This document shows positions 1 through 9,050 of a stretch of 64,000 nt of DNA, one piece after another; the first letter of the stretch is position 1, and every line of letters begins with the position of its first letter. The stretch covers positions 2,480,001 through 2,544,000 of the forward strand of contig NZ_CP045701.2 in the NCBI RefSeq assembly GCF_009601685.2, read 5' to 3'. This DNA comes from Pseudomonas brassicacearum (GTDB lineage: Bacteria > Pseudomonadota > Gammaproteobacteria > Pseudomonadales > Pseudomonadaceae). The notes below the pieces were generated by a model. That model saw nothing but the letters and a program-made list of their open reading frames with translations, was not told the origin of the DNA and searched no databases. A program made the position numbers and the translations under genes.

Positions 1-299
1 CGCTGATTCAGGCGTGCCTGCTCGCCCTGGGAGAAGCGTGGGTCCGGGCCTCCGCCGGGAATTGCACGGGTGCTCGCCGAATTGCGATCGCCTTTGCTCA
101 TGGCGACCAGCAAGGGGGTACTGAAATATTCGGCAATGGCATCCTTGTCGCTTTTGCTGGCGTTGGACAATACCCATAACACCAGAAACAGCGCCATGAG
201 CGCGGTCATGAAGTCGGCGAAGGCAATTTTCCAGGCCCCGCCATGATGTCCGTGCGCGGCCTTTTTCTTGCGCCGGATGATGATCGGCTGCTCGCTCAT
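1..299 (-). CDS. motB: Flagellar stator protein MotB, N-terminal part (cut by window edge)
   Basis: Encodes the first ~99 residues of MotB, the stator subunit that anchors the motor to peptidoglycan and carries the proton-binding aspartate. I translated it by hand. It starts MSEQPIIIRRKKK, followed by the single membrane segment AFADFMTALMALFLVLWVL, which contains the family's invariant Asp (residue 29 here). The C-terminal OmpA-like domain lies beyond the left edge. The ATG at 299 overlaps the motA stop (ATGA), so the two are translationally coupled. Family assignment is secure; whether the full gene is intact cannot be seen. Confidence 0.93.
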   Translation of the reverse strand, partial: MSEQPIIIRRKKKAAHGHHGGAWKIAFADFMTALMALFLVLWVLSNASKSDKDAIAEYFSTPLLVAMSKGDRNSASTRAIPGGGPDPRFSQGEQARLNQ

Positions 300-1180
300 A
301 CTTTTTCCAGGCCAAGTGGGGCGTTGCCACCGCTGCCACGCACGTAGCTTTCCAGCTCCAGCGCGCTGGGTCTTTCGCTGGTGTGCAGGGCCTTTCGACC
401 GAACTCAACGGCCAGTTGCGGTGGCAGTCCTTGCAGGCTCGCCAGCAGCGTGACACGAATGCACTGCAGCATCTTGGCGGACTCGGCGGCTTGTCGATCA
501 ATCCGGCTGGCCAATGGTGCAACCACGCCGTAGGCCAGGTAGATGCCGAGGAAGGTGCCGACCAGTGCATGGGCAATCATCTGGCCCATCAAGTCCGGAC
601 CCACGTCGACCGAGCTCAAGGCTTTGACCACCCCCATGACCGCCGCAACGATGCCGAAGGCCGGTAATGCGTCGCTGACTTTGTACAGGGCGTCGGAGGG
701 CAAATGGGCTTCGTGTTCGAACTCTTCGATTTCGTGCAGCATCAGTTCGTCGAGCTCGTGGGTCTGCATGGCGCTGCTGATCAACAGGCGCAGGTAATCG
801 GTGATGAAATTGATGATCATCGGATCGCTGGCCAGTCGCGGGTACAGGCTGAAAATCGGGCTCTGACCGGGCTCGTCGATATCCCGCTCCAGGGCGAGCA
901 TGCCTTCGCGCCGAGCCTTGCTCAGCAGGATATACATCAGCGCCATCAGCTCCATGTACAACGCTTTGTCGTACTTGGCGCTACGTTTGAAGCGTGAGAC
1001 GGCGTTGAGCGTGGCCCTGATGGCCTTGCCGTTGTTCGCGGCGATGAACGCTCCGATACCGGCCCCTCCAATCATCAGCAGTTCAGTGGGCTGATACAGT
1101 GGGCCCAGGCTGCCACCGGACAGGACGAAGCCACCGAACACCGACAAAAGTACAACGGTAAGCCCTATTGCGATGAGCAC
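296..1180 (-). CDS. motA: Flagellar stator protein MotA (enteric type)
   Basis: Four-TM proton-channel subunit of the flagellar stator, 294 aa, close to the 295 aa of enteric MotA. Diagnostic blocks include GGSLGPLYQPTELLMIGGAG, the Arg/Glu motor-contact region (KARREGMLALERD) and the two conserved prolines (ALPAFGIVAAVMG, GVVAPLAS). The open frame runs upstream to 1306, but I place the start at the GTG at 1180. That start has AAGGAA 8 nt before it, gives the family length, and lies downstream of a sigma-28 promoter (1221-1247) which the longer reading would place inside the gene. It is followed by motB with a 4-nt overlap. Confidence 0.95.
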   Translation of the reverse strand: MLIAIGLTVVLLSVFGGFVLSGGSLGPLYQPTELLMIGGAGIGAFIAANNGKAIRATLNAVSRFKRSAKYDKALYMELMALMYILLSKARREGMLALERDIDEPGQSPIFSLYPRLASDPMIINFITDYLRLLISSAMQTHELDELMLHEIEEFEHEAHLPSDALYKVSDALPAFGIVAAVMGVVKALSSVDVGPDLMGQMIAHALVGTFLGIYLAYGVVAPLASRIDRQAAESAKMLQCIRVTLLASLQGLPPQLAVEFGRKALHTSERPSALELESYVRGSGGNAPLGLEKV

Positions 1181-1220
1181 GTGGTCGTTCCTTAATTTCA
1201 AGAAATAGATGACCTGCGGA

Positions 1221-1247
1221 ATATCGGCAGGGGTGTCCAGAACTTGA
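1221..1247 (-). promoter_or_regulatory. Sigma-28 (FliA) promoter for motAB
   Basis: On the minus strand the sequence reads TCAAGTTC, 11 nt, then GCCGATAT. This matches the FliA consensus (TCAAG/TAAA ... GCCGATAA) and lies 40 nt upstream of the motA GTG. The same layout recurs upstream of fliD, flgK and flgM in this window. Confidence 0.8.
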
Positions 1248-1406
1248 ATTATTTTCTTCGCTTTGCGGCGCGGGCGCGGCGGGGGGGCGGCAGGTGGTGC
1301 AGGCAAAATTCCACCGGTGCGCGCAAGCGCCCGGTGGCAAGGGATAAACCCATCTGGATTTACCTGCTCCTTTCAATCGCGGGTTTTTTTGGCGAGGCTT
1401 TTTGTT

Positions 1407-1973
1407 TTACACCTTGCGTACCGGAGGCAGGCGATCGAGCAACTGGGCTTCGATGTCCCGGCGTTTCAAGGTTTTTCCTGCGCGTGACGGCGGTTGGCAG
1501 ATCCCGCAGACGTAGTTCTGTACCGGTGCGTGAGAGTGCGCAACGAACTCGCCTGAACAGCATGAGCAGCGGATCAGCTCAAGCATGTCGCTTTCAAAAA
1601 AACGTACGAGCGTCCAGGCGCGTGTCAGGCCGAGCACCAGCTCACCCTCCTGGTCGCCGACCTGCTCCAGGTAGAGGCGATAGGCTTTGACGAACGCATC
1701 GATCCGGTATCCGCCAATTTCGATCATGCTTCGGTACATGCCGTAGAACAGCGATGAGTGGATATTCGGTAGCCATGTGACGAACCAGTCGGTGGAGAAG
1801 GGCAGCATGCCCTTGGGCGGAGAGGCTCCTCGAACCTCTTTGTACAGCCGGATGAGGCGTCCACGGCTAAGCGACGTCTCGGTTTCCAGCACCTGCAGGC
1901 GTGCGCCCAGTTCAATCAGTTCGATTGCCAGCTGCACTTGCTGCATTTCGGTGACCAGGCTTTTTTCTGACAT
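1407..1973 (-). CDS. flhC: Flagellar master regulator subunit FlhC
   Basis: FlhC, 188 aa, forms the FlhD4C2 complex that activates early flagellar promoters with sigma-70. The four zinc-ligand cysteines expected of FlhC are visible as C136/C139 and C156/C159 (CSCCSGEF ... VCGIC), nearly the spacing of the E. coli protein. It follows flhD with a 3-nt gap. Most pseudomonads run their flagella from FleQ and lack FlhDC, so this gene marks the cluster as an enteric-type second flagellar system. The 226 nt downstream, before motA, contain the motA sigma-28 promoter. Confidence 0.95.
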   Translation of the reverse strand: MSEKSLVTEMQQVQLAIELIELGARLQVLETETSLSRGRLIRLYKEVRGASPPKGMLPFSTDWFVTWLPNIHSSLFYGMYRSMIEIGGYRIDAFVKAYRLYLEQVGDQEGELVLGLTRAWTLVRFFESDMLELIRCSCCSGEFVAHSHAPVQNYVCGICQPPSRAGKTLKRRDIEAQLLDRLPPVRKV

Positions 1974-1976
1974 GGA

Positions 1977-2312
1977 TCAGCCTTCCCCGAACCGTATATC
2001 CCCTGAGCGATCGGCGGCTGCCATCAGCAAGGCTGAATGAATTTCCACCATGCCCAGTTCGCGAGCGTTGCCCAGGACTTTGGATAGTCGGTCTGTCTCT
2101 TCGAAAACGGGGCGGCAAATCAGTTGGTTGACCCGGGCTAGCTGAGTCATCTGCTTGCTGCTCAGTTTGGTCAGTAGATCCGCCATTTTTTCGCTGAGTT
2201 TCAGGCGGAAAATGGCCACCTCTCGGTCTTTGCGCAACAGGTTTTGGGCCAGTAGCAAATATGAAAGATTCAGATCCTGGATATCTTCAAGCTCTGTATT
2301 GGTATTTGGCAA
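1977..2312 (-). CDS. flhD: Flagellar master regulator subunit FlhD
   Basis: FlhD, 111 aa, the partner of FlhC at the top of the flagellar hierarchy. It shows the family's N-terminal block (DIQDLNLSYLLLAQNLLRKD, then AIFRLKLSEKMADLL) and the KLSSKQMTQLARVNQLICRP segment. Length is within the family range (~115 aa). It is the first gene of the flhDC unit, and flhC follows 3 nt later. The promoter must lie in the AT-rich 2313-2639 region. Confidence 0.95.
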   Translation of the reverse strand: MPNTNTELEDIQDLNLSYLLLAQNLLRKDREVAIFRLKLSEKMADLLTKLSSKQMTQLARVNQLICRPVFEETDRLSKVLGNARELGMVEIHSALLMAAADRSGDIRFGEG

Positions 2313-2639
2313 TTTCTACCCCTCCCCATGGATACTACAGTTTGGCCACACTTCGACGGTGTGACCTCCGGCAGATAAATGTCAAAAACGACAATGACTA
2401 AGATGCACTGCGTTGCCGCGAGGGCAAAAAAGTGTTGTGTGTTGTTTTCTTTTGGTTATCCACGTGTTCGACCTTGCCCAAAGGTCATGGAAACCATTTT
2501 ATTTTTTCTAAAGTATCAGCTTGAATGCACGATAACAGATCGGGGCAGACTATTTGTTGTCTGTTTACACGATTTTTTCGTACACCCCGGATAGTTCCAT
2601 AGCAATGTGTCGTGACTTGATGTGGCTTGTACGCGCTTC
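2313..2639. promoter_or_regulatory. AT-rich intergenic region upstream of flhDC
   Basis: 327 nt without a convincing gene, clearly richer in A+T than the flanking coding DNA. It lies between the 3' end of fliT and the start of flhD, both on the minus strand, so it should hold the flhDC promoter and its regulatory sites. I could not pick a single promoter, and saw no sigma-28 motif and no strong rho-independent terminator. Confidence 0.5.
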
Positions 2640-3011
2640 TTATTTTTTATGGTACAAATAGTGGCTTATTGGTATTACGCTGTTCGACGGGACTCGATAC
2701 GCAGTGTTCAAGTCACTCTTTCGACGATTGATTTGCATGAGTTGACCCAAGTCATTTTGACGCGCGTGCAAAAAGGAACTGACTTGTCCATCCAGCTCCA
2801 TTATTTGCCTCATGAGCTCAAATTTGCGCTGCTGGCCGGCATCGTCAAGTTTGGCTTGAGCTTCGGCGCGGCGTAAGTAGGCCGCGTCGATCAGGCCCTG
2901 GGACTTTAACGTGAAGATGCCATCCCAGTCGGCCCTTTCTGCACATTCGAGAATGCGTCGGGATTGTTCGAGCAGTTGTTCATAAGCGGCGATCAATTGT
3001 GTCTGTATCAT
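2640..3011 (-). CDS. fliT: FliT-like flagellar export chaperone
   Basis: A small (123 aa) mostly helical protein located directly after fliS and fliD, the usual place for fliT. FliT is the chaperone of the cap protein FliD and in enterics also binds FlhDC as a feedback regulator. The sequence itself is poorly conserved, as is normal for the family, so the name rests mainly on size, helical character and synteny (fliD-fliS-fliT, 2-nt gap after fliS). The C-terminal tail (NSVIPISHYLYHKK) is unlike the enteric protein. Confidence 0.7.
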   Translation of the reverse strand: MIQTQLIAAYEQLLEQSRRILECAERADWDGIFTLKSQGLIDAAYLRRAEAQAKLDDAGQQRKFELMRQIMELDGQVSSFLHARQNDLGQLMQINRRKSDLNTAYRVPSNSVIPISHYLYHKK

Positions 3012-3013
3012 GT

Positions 3014-3415
3014 CTACCGCTCTTCCTCGATTTGCGAACCGATGGCTAGCCAGGCGGCGGCGACATTGTTCAGCAAGTCGGCGGCCGTGGTGAGGGCTGT
3101 CTCGTCATTCTCGAGGTTTGCTCGAAGCAGGACACGAATGACGTAGTCATAGAGTTGATCAAGTTGCACGGCAATATCGCCGCCTTGCTCAAGGTCCAGT
3201 GACGCACGCAGCCCCTGGCTGACAATATTGATTGCCTTGGTAATGGCAATGCCCTTTTCGGCTATGTGGCCAGCCTGCAGGTGCAGGCGTGCGATGCGAA
3301 TCGACGTCTGGTAGCTGTCGAACAGCATCACAATTCTTTGGTGGGGGGAGGCCGCCAAAATGCCGCTTTCCACGCCCACCTTGGCGTAAGCATTAGCGTC
3401 TCGAATGGAACTCAT
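3014..3415 (-). CDS. fliS: Flagellin chaperone FliS
   Basis: FliS, 133 aa, binds flagellin in the cytoplasm, prevents premature polymerisation and delivers it to the export gate. The family pattern is visible: NAYAKVGVESGILAASPHQR, then VMLFDSYQTSIRIARLHL, and a C-terminal helix with LLNNVAAAWLAI. It sits between fliD and fliT in a minus-strand unit. Its client flagellin is not encoded in this window. Confidence 0.93.
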   Translation of the reverse strand: MSSIRDANAYAKVGVESGILAASPHQRIVMLFDSYQTSIRIARLHLQAGHIAEKGIAITKAINIVSQGLRASLDLEQGGDIAVQLDQLYDYVIRVLLRANLENDETALTTAADLLNNVAAAWLAIGSQIEEER

Positions 3416-3439
3416 CTAATTTGCTCCGCAGTAGTGTCA

Positions 3440-4849
3440 TCAATCATCGCTATTAAGTGCGTCAAATTGGGTGGTCAGGTAGTCGGAAGTCGAGTTCAGT
3501 TCCGATATCAAGGTGTCGAGCTGGGTGAACTCTTCTGTCCAGCGAGCCATTTCCGAGTCGATGAGTGCTTGTTTCTCTTCATAGCGCTCTTCAAGTTGCT
3601 CAAGTTTGGATTCCAGGCTGTCGGTCTTGGCGACAATCAAACCGTTATCTTCATTCAGGTAGTTGTCCAGGTCGCTCGACAATTGGGTAATGAATCCTGT
3701 GCTGTCATCGGTGCCGATAAAAAATTGGGAAACAGCTTCCATGTCATCTTCCAGCGCACTTGTCAGTGCATCTTCATCAATCAGCAGGGTACCGTCGACT
3801 TCCAGGGAAATACCCAGTTGTGACAGGTAGCTGTAAGTCCCGCTGCCAATCGCGCTGTACAGATCGCTGCTCAGTTCACTGCTGATTCGCCGGGTGGTCG
3901 AGTCTCCCAGCAGCTCGCCGGCCGTATCCGTATCCGCGTCATAGGAGGTCAACTCGTCCACTGTTGTGACGTAATCGTTATAGGCATCGACGAAGGCGGT
4001 AATGGCATCGAGGATCGCATCGGTATCCTGAGCAATCGTCAGGGTTTGAGAGCTGCCGGTGGCGGACAGGCTCAGGGTGACCCCTTGCAAGGCATCTTCG
4101 ACGGTGTTGCTTTGGCTGCTGATGGCGATGCCGTTGATCGTGAGTTCGGCGTCCAGCGCTTCGACCGTTTCGGTCATGTTGCCCGTGGTGCCGTCGTAGC
4201 CGAACAGGCTCGATGCTTGATCGGTGCTGTCCGTGCCCGTGTAGGTCACGGTCATTTCAGATTCGGTTCCGGTGCTGTCTGACGTCAGCACCAGGCGATA
4301 GGGGGTGTCGCTGCCGTCATTGACGATGGAGGCGGTGACGCCGGCATCGGCCGCGTTGATAGCATCGCGAATGCCTTGCAGGGTGTTGTTGCTGCTGTCG
4401 AGGGTGATCGAGACCGCCTCTTGCGTCCCGACTTGCAGGGTCAGCGTGCCGGTGCCCAGGGCCGTGGTCGTGTCTGCGATGCCGGCAGTGGTGAGGCTTT
4501 GGGCCTGGGCCAGTTGTGTCACTTCCAGCGAATAGGTACCGGCCTCGGCTTCGCTGGTGGTTGCGGCCGTCACTCCGCTGCCCGACAGCGTCGTGGTCAA
4601 GGACTCGTAAAGGCTCTCATCGGCCAGGGCTTCGACCGCCGTTTGCAAGGTGCTCAGGGCACTGGTCAGTGTCCCATAGGCGGATATTTCGGCGGTCACC
4701 GATTCTTCCTGGGCGGTGATCGGGTCCAGCAGGCTGGTCTCTTTCGACTCTTCCAGGCTTTCCAGGATGCTGTCCAGATCCAGTCCGGAGCCGACGCCCA
4801 GGGAGGTGATGGTTGCGGTGGAGCTGCTGGTGGAGGTGGTCGTCGCCAT
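3440..4849 (-). CDS. fliD: Flagellar hook-associated protein 2 (filament cap) FliD
   Basis: FliD, 469 aa, forms the pentameric cap under which flagellin polymerises. It has the N-terminal D0 block (ITSLGVGSGLDLDSILESL), a Thr/Ser-rich middle domain and a C-terminal coiled coil (LEQLEERYEEKQALIDSEMA). Length matches enteric FliD (~468 aa). It is the first gene of fliD-fliS-fliT and has a sigma-28 promoter at 4932-4959, as expected for a late filament gene. Confidence 0.95.
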   Translation of the reverse strand: MATTTSTSSSTATITSLGVGSGLDLDSILESLEESKETSLLDPITAQEESVTAEISAYGTLTSALSTLQTAVEALADESLYESLTTTLSGSGVTAATTSEAEAGTYSLEVTQLAQAQSLTTAGIADTTTALGTGTLTLQVGTQEAVSITLDSSNNTLQGIRDAINAADAGVTASIVNDGSDTPYRLVLTSDSTGTESEMTVTYTGTDSTDQASSLFGYDGTTGNMTETVEALDAELTINGIAISSQSNTVEDALQGVTLSLSATGSSQTLTIAQDTDAILDAITAFVDAYNDYVTTVDELTSYDADTDTAGELLGDSTTRRISSELSSDLYSAIGSGTYSYLSQLGISLEVDGTLLIDEDALTSALEDDMEAVSQFFIGTDDSTGFITQLSSDLDNYLNEDNGLIVAKTDSLESKLEQLEERYEEKQALIDSEMARWTEEFTQLDTLISELNSTSDYLTTQFDALNSDD

Positions 4850-4931
4850 AGGTGTCTGTCCTGGTTTGTGCCTGACCTTGCTCGTTTGGGCAAGACGTTG
4901 TGTTCGCCCTCAAGGAGGGCGCTTGAACGCA

Positions 4932-4959
4932 ACATCGGCAATCGGTAAACCCATCTTTA
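4932..4959 (-). promoter_or_regulatory. Sigma-28 (FliA) promoter for fliDST
   Basis: The minus strand reads TAAAGATG, 12 nt, then GCCGATGT, 82 nt upstream of the fliD ATG. It has the same geometry as the motifs before flgK and flgM. The -10 is one or two bases off the GCCGATAA ideal. Confidence 0.7.
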
Positions 4960-5034
4960 GGGCTCGCTCACCTTTTCAACCGTTTCATCAATAAGGGTGT
5001 CGGGCGGCGTGCCGCGACCCTGCCTAACAGCCTT

Positions 5035-5355
5035 TCAGACCTGCATGCTCATCACGTCCTTATAAGCCGTGAGCAATCGGTTACGCACTTGCACACCCAT
5101 CTGGAAGGCAATGCTGGCTTTCTGCGAGTCGGCCATCACATCACTGAGCGACACCGCAGCACTGCCCGCCTGGAAGGCGTTGGATTGGCTGGTAGCGGTT
5201 TGCTGAAGTTGATTGATGCGCTGTAGCGATGCCTGAAGTTCTCCGGCGAACCCACTGCTCGACACGCTGGTGAGGTTACGGGGGCTTGCCCCTTCGGCCT
5301 GCTCGGCAAGGCTCGTCAGTTGTTGCAAGGCATTGGTAAGGGCGGACGAATTCAT
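5035..5355 (-). CDS. fliE: Flagellar hook-basal body adaptor FliE
   Basis: FliE, 106 aa, joins the MS ring to the proximal rod. The C-terminal half is diagnostic (SLSDVMADSQKASIAFQMGV, then QVRNRLLTAYKDVMSMQV), ending on the typical 'MQV'. It is transcribed away from fliF, the usual fliE/fliF divergent arrangement of enteric clusters. The 185-nt gap to fliD holds the fliD sigma-28 promoter. Confidence 0.95.
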   Translation of the reverse strand: MNSSALTNALQQLTSLAEQAEGASPRNLTSVSSSGFAGELQASLQRINQLQQTATSQSNAFQAGSAAVSLSDVMADSQKASIAFQMGVQVRNRLLTAYKDVMSMQV

Positions 5356-5613
5356 GACGCAAGACCCGTATGTAGCGATTAGGCCAGCAGATTACCAAGC
5401 CCGCAGGCCCGTACATTCGTTCAAATGACGACAAAAGCGATGGCTTTTCCGGCCTTTAGCTTTCGGCATTTTCGCCAGAATGAAGCTCTGCCAGCCGTCC
5501 CGATTCCTGCGACGCCCATGGGTGTTGCCGCAGCGGGAGGCTGTTCGACTACTACTGCTACCGGACTCTGCAATGTCTTTCGTACCAGCCCTATCCTCGC
5601 TATCGAGGTGCTC
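5356..5613. promoter_or_regulatory. Divergent fliE / fliF promoter region
   Basis: 258 nt between the divergent starts of fliE and fliF. An open frame continues upstream of fliF to 5425, but its translation does not resemble FliF, so I treat the DNA as regulatory. In enteric systems this spot carries FlhDC-activated class II promoters. I could not define an FlhDC box with confidence. Confidence 0.55.
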
Positions 5614-7344
5614 GTGAGTACCGCAGTTCTGGCCAAGGGCGCGCCTAAGAACATTCCGGTCAGTGTTCCAGCCAAGCCGTTGGCGGCGTTGTCGAGCCTG
5701 TTTCGCAGTCAGCCGTTACTGCCCCTGTTGTTGGCGGGCGCGGCGGTCATTGCAACCTTAGTGGCGTTGTTGCTGTGGGCGCGAGAGCCGGAGTATCGCG
5801 TGCTTTTTTCCAGCCTCAGCGAAGCGGACGGCGGGCAAATCATCGGTGAACTGGACAAGCGCGGGATTGCGTATCGTTTGGGCGAAGGGGGCAACACCAT
5901 CATGGTGCCCAGCGACAAGATGAACGCATTGCGCCTGCAATTGGCCGAACAAGGCTTGCCCAAGGGCGGCAGCATCGGTTTCGAATTGTTGGACAGGCAG
6001 GCGTTCGGTGTCAGCCAGTTTGCCGAGCATCTGAATTATCAGCGCGGCCTGGAAGGTGAACTGTCACGGACCATCGAGTCTCTGGGGCCGGTAGCGAAGG
6101 CGCGTGTTCATCTGGTCATGGCCAAGCAGTCGGTCTTTGTTCGCGATCGAGAGGCGGCGCGGGCGTCTGTGGTGCTGACCTTGCAGCCCGGCCGCGAGTT
6201 GGGGCCGAGCCAGACCAGTGCCATTGTGCATCTGGTTACCTCCAGTGTGCCGGAACTGAACGTGGATGCTGTCACCGTGGTGGACCAGAATGGTCGCCTG
6301 TTGTCCCAGACGCACAGCGACAACAGCGGCCTTGATGGGTCGCAACTCAGCTATGTGCGTGAAGTAGAGCGTTCCTACCAGCGCCGTATCGAGGACATCC
6401 TCACCCCCTTGCTGGGCAATCAGAATGTTCACGCCCAAGTGGTCGCCCAGATCGACTTTTCCAGCCGCGAAAGCACCGCTGAACGTTACGCGCCCAATCA
6501 GGACCCCAACGAGGCGGCAGTGCGCAGTAAACAGACCTCTGAGCATGTGTTGGAAGAGGATGGCGCGGGGCGAGGTGTTCCTGGCGCGCTGACCAACACA
6601 CCACCCAATACCCCGGCACCGACTCGCGCCACGGCACCTGCACCTGCGCCCGGCACCGCGCCGGCCGCGGCCGCTGGCACTGCAAACGCAGCCGAGACGC
6701 AGGGCGGCAAGTCGCTGCAAAGCGAGCGCATGATCAACTACGAAGTCGACCGTAACGTCGAGCACGTCAAATCGGGCCAGGGCAACATTCAGCGCCTGAC
6801 GACGGCGGTGGTGGTCAACTACCGCACGGTGCTCAAGGACGGTACGCCAACGCCGGAGCCGTTGAGCAAGGAAGAGCTGGAGAACATCAACAACCTGGTG
6901 CGCCAGGCCATGGGCTTCACGGAAAGTCGGGGCGATGCCTTGCAAGTGATCAACAGCCCATTTGTCGAGACCGATACGGCGGTGACCGAGCCGGCATGGT
7001 GGAAAACCCCCGAGGCCTACAACCTGTTGATGAGCGCTTTGCGCTACTTGCTGGTCGGTTTTGCCGCGTTGACCCTGTGGTGGCTGGTGCTCAGGCCGAT
7101 GCAGCGGCGCAATGCCGAGATGAACCGGCGCGTCCCAGGGGCCCTGGCTGAGCCGGGGGCCGCCCTCGTGCCAACCACCATGGGCACCGGTCTCATGGTC
7201 GCCAATCAGGACCATGCGCCGCAAACCCTGCCGCGCAAATCGGCCGTGTACGAGCAGAACATGCAGAGCTTGCAGCAGATCGCTGCCGAAGACCCAAGAC
7301 TGGTCGCCATGATCGTGCGCGGGTGGATGAAAAAAAATGACTAA
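5614..7344 (+). CDS. fliF: Flagellar MS-ring protein FliF
   Basis: FliF, 576 aa, builds the inner-membrane MS ring that houses the export gate and seats the rotor. After the first TM (LLPLLLAGAAVIATLVALLL) come the ring-building motifs: EPEYRVLFSSLSEADGGQII, LPKGGSIGFELLD and EGELSRTIESLG. A Pro/Ala-rich linker follows, then the second TM near residue 495 and the FliG-binding C-terminus (EDPRLVAMIVRGWMKK). I chose the GTG at 5614 (GAGG just upstream) over the frame opening at 5425 because the extra 63 residues have no FliF character. First gene of the fliF-R operon; overlaps fliG by 8 nt. Confidence 0.95.
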   Translation: MSTAVLAKGAPKNIPVSVPAKPLAALSSLFRSQPLLPLLLAGAAVIATLVALLLWAREPEYRVLFSSLSEADGGQIIGELDKRGIAYRLGEGGNTIMVPSDKMNALRLQLAEQGLPKGGSIGFELLDRQAFGVSQFAEHLNYQRGLEGELSRTIESLGPVAKARVHLVMAKQSVFVRDREAARASVVLTLQPGRELGPSQTSAIVHLVTSSVPELNVDAVTVVDQNGRLLSQTHSDNSGLDGSQLSYVREVERSYQRRIEDILTPLLGNQNVHAQVVAQIDFSSRESTAERYAPNQDPNEAAVRSKQTSEHVLEEDGAGRGVPGALTNTPPNTPAPTRATAPAPAPGTAPAAAAGTANAAETQGGKSLQSERMINYEVDRNVEHVKSGQGNIQRLTTAVVVNYRTVLKDGTPTPEPLSKEELENINNLVRQAMGFTESRGDALQVINSPFVETDTAVTEPAWWKTPEAYNLLMSALRYLLVGFAALTLWWLVLRPMQRRNAEMNRRVPGALAEPGAALVPTTMGTGLMVANQDHAPQTLPRKSAVYEQNMQSLQQIAAEDPRLVAMIVRGWMKKND

Positions 7345-8335
7345 CAAGATGAGCGGGTCTCGCCGCAGTGCAATTTTGCTGTTGTCGCTCGATGCCGACA
7401 GCGCCGCCGAAGTGTTCAAGTTCCTGCCGAGCTCGGACGTCGAAGCCATCAGTATGGAAATGGCACGTCTGAGCCAGGTGTCCCATGATGAAATGCGTCA
7501 GGTCCTGGAAGAGTTCATGGACGAGACCGATCAATATGCGGCCATCAACATCCAGACCAGCGACCATATTCGCGCGGTATTGACCAAGGCCCTGGGCAGT
7601 GAGCGTGCGGCCAGCCTGATCGACGATATCCTGGAGAGCACCAACACCGGTTCCGGCATCGACAAGCTGAACCTGATGGAAGCCTCGATGGTTGCCGAGA
7701 TGATTCGTGACGAGCATCCACAGATTATCGCGACCATCCTCGTGCATCTGGAGCGCCCTCAGGCATCCGATATTCTCCAACTGCTGCCCGACCGCCTGCG
7801 CAACGACATTATTTTGCGGATCGCGACCTTCAGCGGTGTGCAACCGGTAGCGTTGCAGGAACTGACGGAAGTGCTGGGCGTCATGCTCGATGGGCAAAGC
7901 CTCAAGCGCAGCAAAATGGGCGGGGTAAGAACGGCGGCGGAAATCCTCAACCTGATGAGTTCCTCGCACGAAGAACTGGCCATCGAAACCGTACGCCTGC
8001 ACAACGAAGACCTGGCCCAGAAGATCCTCGACGAGATGTTCCTGTTCGAGAACCTCATCGAGGTGGACGATCGCGGCATCCAGTTGTTGCTTCAGCAGGT
8101 CGAGAACAACTCGTTGGCGGTTGCTCTCAAAGGCGCGCCGCCGGCCTTGCTCGAACGCTTCCTCAACAATATGTCGCAACGTGCCGCGCAATTGTTCCGT
8201 GAAGACATGGAGGCACGCGGGCCGATCCGCATGTCCCAGATCGAGGCCGAGCAGAAGGCCATTCTGCAGGTGGTCCGACGCTTGTCCGACAGCGGCGAAA
8301 TCGTGACTGCGCGCGGGAATGACGCTTATGTCTGA
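7337..8335 (+). CDS. fliG: Flagellar motor switch protein FliG
   Basis: FliG, 332 aa, the switch-complex subunit that contacts both MotA and the MS ring and generates torque. It shows the N-terminal FliF-binding domain (SRRSAILLLSLDADSAAEVF), the middle domain with EHPQIIATILVHLE, and the charged C-terminal torque helix (FLNNMSQRAAQLFREDME). Length is at the family norm (~331 aa). Overlaps fliF upstream and fliH downstream, indicating tight translational coupling. Confidence 0.97.
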   Translation: MTNKMSGSRRSAILLLSLDADSAAEVFKFLPSSDVEAISMEMARLSQVSHDEMRQVLEEFMDETDQYAAINIQTSDHIRAVLTKALGSERAASLIDDILESTNTGSGIDKLNLMEASMVAEMIRDEHPQIIATILVHLERPQASDILQLLPDRLRNDIILRIATFSGVQPVALQELTEVLGVMLDGQSLKRSKMGGVRTAAEILNLMSSSHEELAIETVRLHNEDLAQKILDEMFLFENLIEVDDRGIQLLLQQVENNSLAVALKGAPPALLERFLNNMSQRAAQLFREDMEARGPIRMSQIEAEQKAILQVVRRLSDSGEIVTARGNDAYV

Positions 8336-9050
8336 GTACTCGCACGCGCCGGACAACGAGCGTTGGCAAACCTGGCAAATGGACCCGCTGGGCAGCAATG
8401 AGGTGCCTGCCCCGGATCCGGAGATGAGTCATCGGGAGTTGCGGCGCAAGCAAGCTTTTCAGCACAGGCTGGAAATGCAGGCGCTACGCGAGAAAACCGT
8501 CAGCGAGGCGCAGCAGATCGGGCATGCCCAAGGGATGGAGCAAGGGTATGCGCAGGGGCTGAGCGAAGGTCGCCAGGCCGCTGCGCTGGAGTTGCAACAA
8601 CAGGTGCTACAGACGTTGCAGCCGTTGCTTGAGCTGTGCCAGAACTTTGATCAGGCGCTCAAGCAGATGGATGCGCATATTGCTCGCCAGTTGACCCGGA
8701 TTGCCCTTGATGCCGCGCAACAACTGGCCGGGGAGGCCCTGACCGCGCAGCCGGAGCAGGTCATCGCCATTGTGCAGAGGATGCTCCATAGCGACCCCGA
8801 GCTGACCGGAAAACCGCGCCTGTGGTTGAACCCGGATGACTTGCTATTGGTTCACCGCAGCCTTGGCGAACAGATTGCCGCTGCCGGGTGGGCCTTGCAC
8901 GCCGATACGGCGATTTTGCCCGGCGGTTGCCGAGTAGTCAGCGCCAGCGGTGAGTTGGATGCCACGCGCCAGTCACGCCTGGGGATGTTGAGTCGCAGTA
9001 CTGAGCGGGCACTCGACAATGCGGTGGCGATCCTCGGCGAGCAGCCATGA
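8328..9050 (+). CDS. fliH: Flagellar export ATPase regulator FliH
   Basis: FliH, 240 aa, the peripheral stalk that holds the FliI ATPase inactive and brings it to the export gate. Visible are the Gly-repeat helix typical of FliH ([20 protein letters not shown]) and the C-terminal domain ([16 protein letters not shown]). The start could be the ATG at 8319 or 8328. I prefer 8328 because GGGA lies 9 nt before it and it overlaps the fliG stop. Ends overlapping fliI by 4 nt. Confidence 0.9.
   Translation: MSEYSHAPDNERWQTWQMDPLGSNEVPAPDPEMSHRELRRKQAFQHRLEMQALREKTVSEAQQIGHAQGMEQGYAQGLSEGRQAAALELQQQVLQTLQPLLELCQNFDQALKQMDAHIARQLTRIALDAAQQLAGEALTAQPEQVIAIVQRMLHSDPELTGKPRLWLNPDDLLLVHRSLGEQIAAAGWALHADTAILPGGCRVVSASGELDATRQSRLGMLSRSTERALDNAVAILGEQP

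Noticed and set aside
5425..5613. N-terminal extension of fliF by 63 codons
   Set aside because: The translated stretch has no resemblance to FliF and the GTG at 5614 gives the normal N-terminus just before the first membrane helix.
6064..7449. Long minus-strand open frame (461 codons) inside fliF/fliG
   Set aside because: Antisense shadow of GC-rich coding DNA; rich in Arg/His/Gln with no domain, and fully overlapped by genes that are certain. The same applies to the frame at 7193-8398 opposite fliG.
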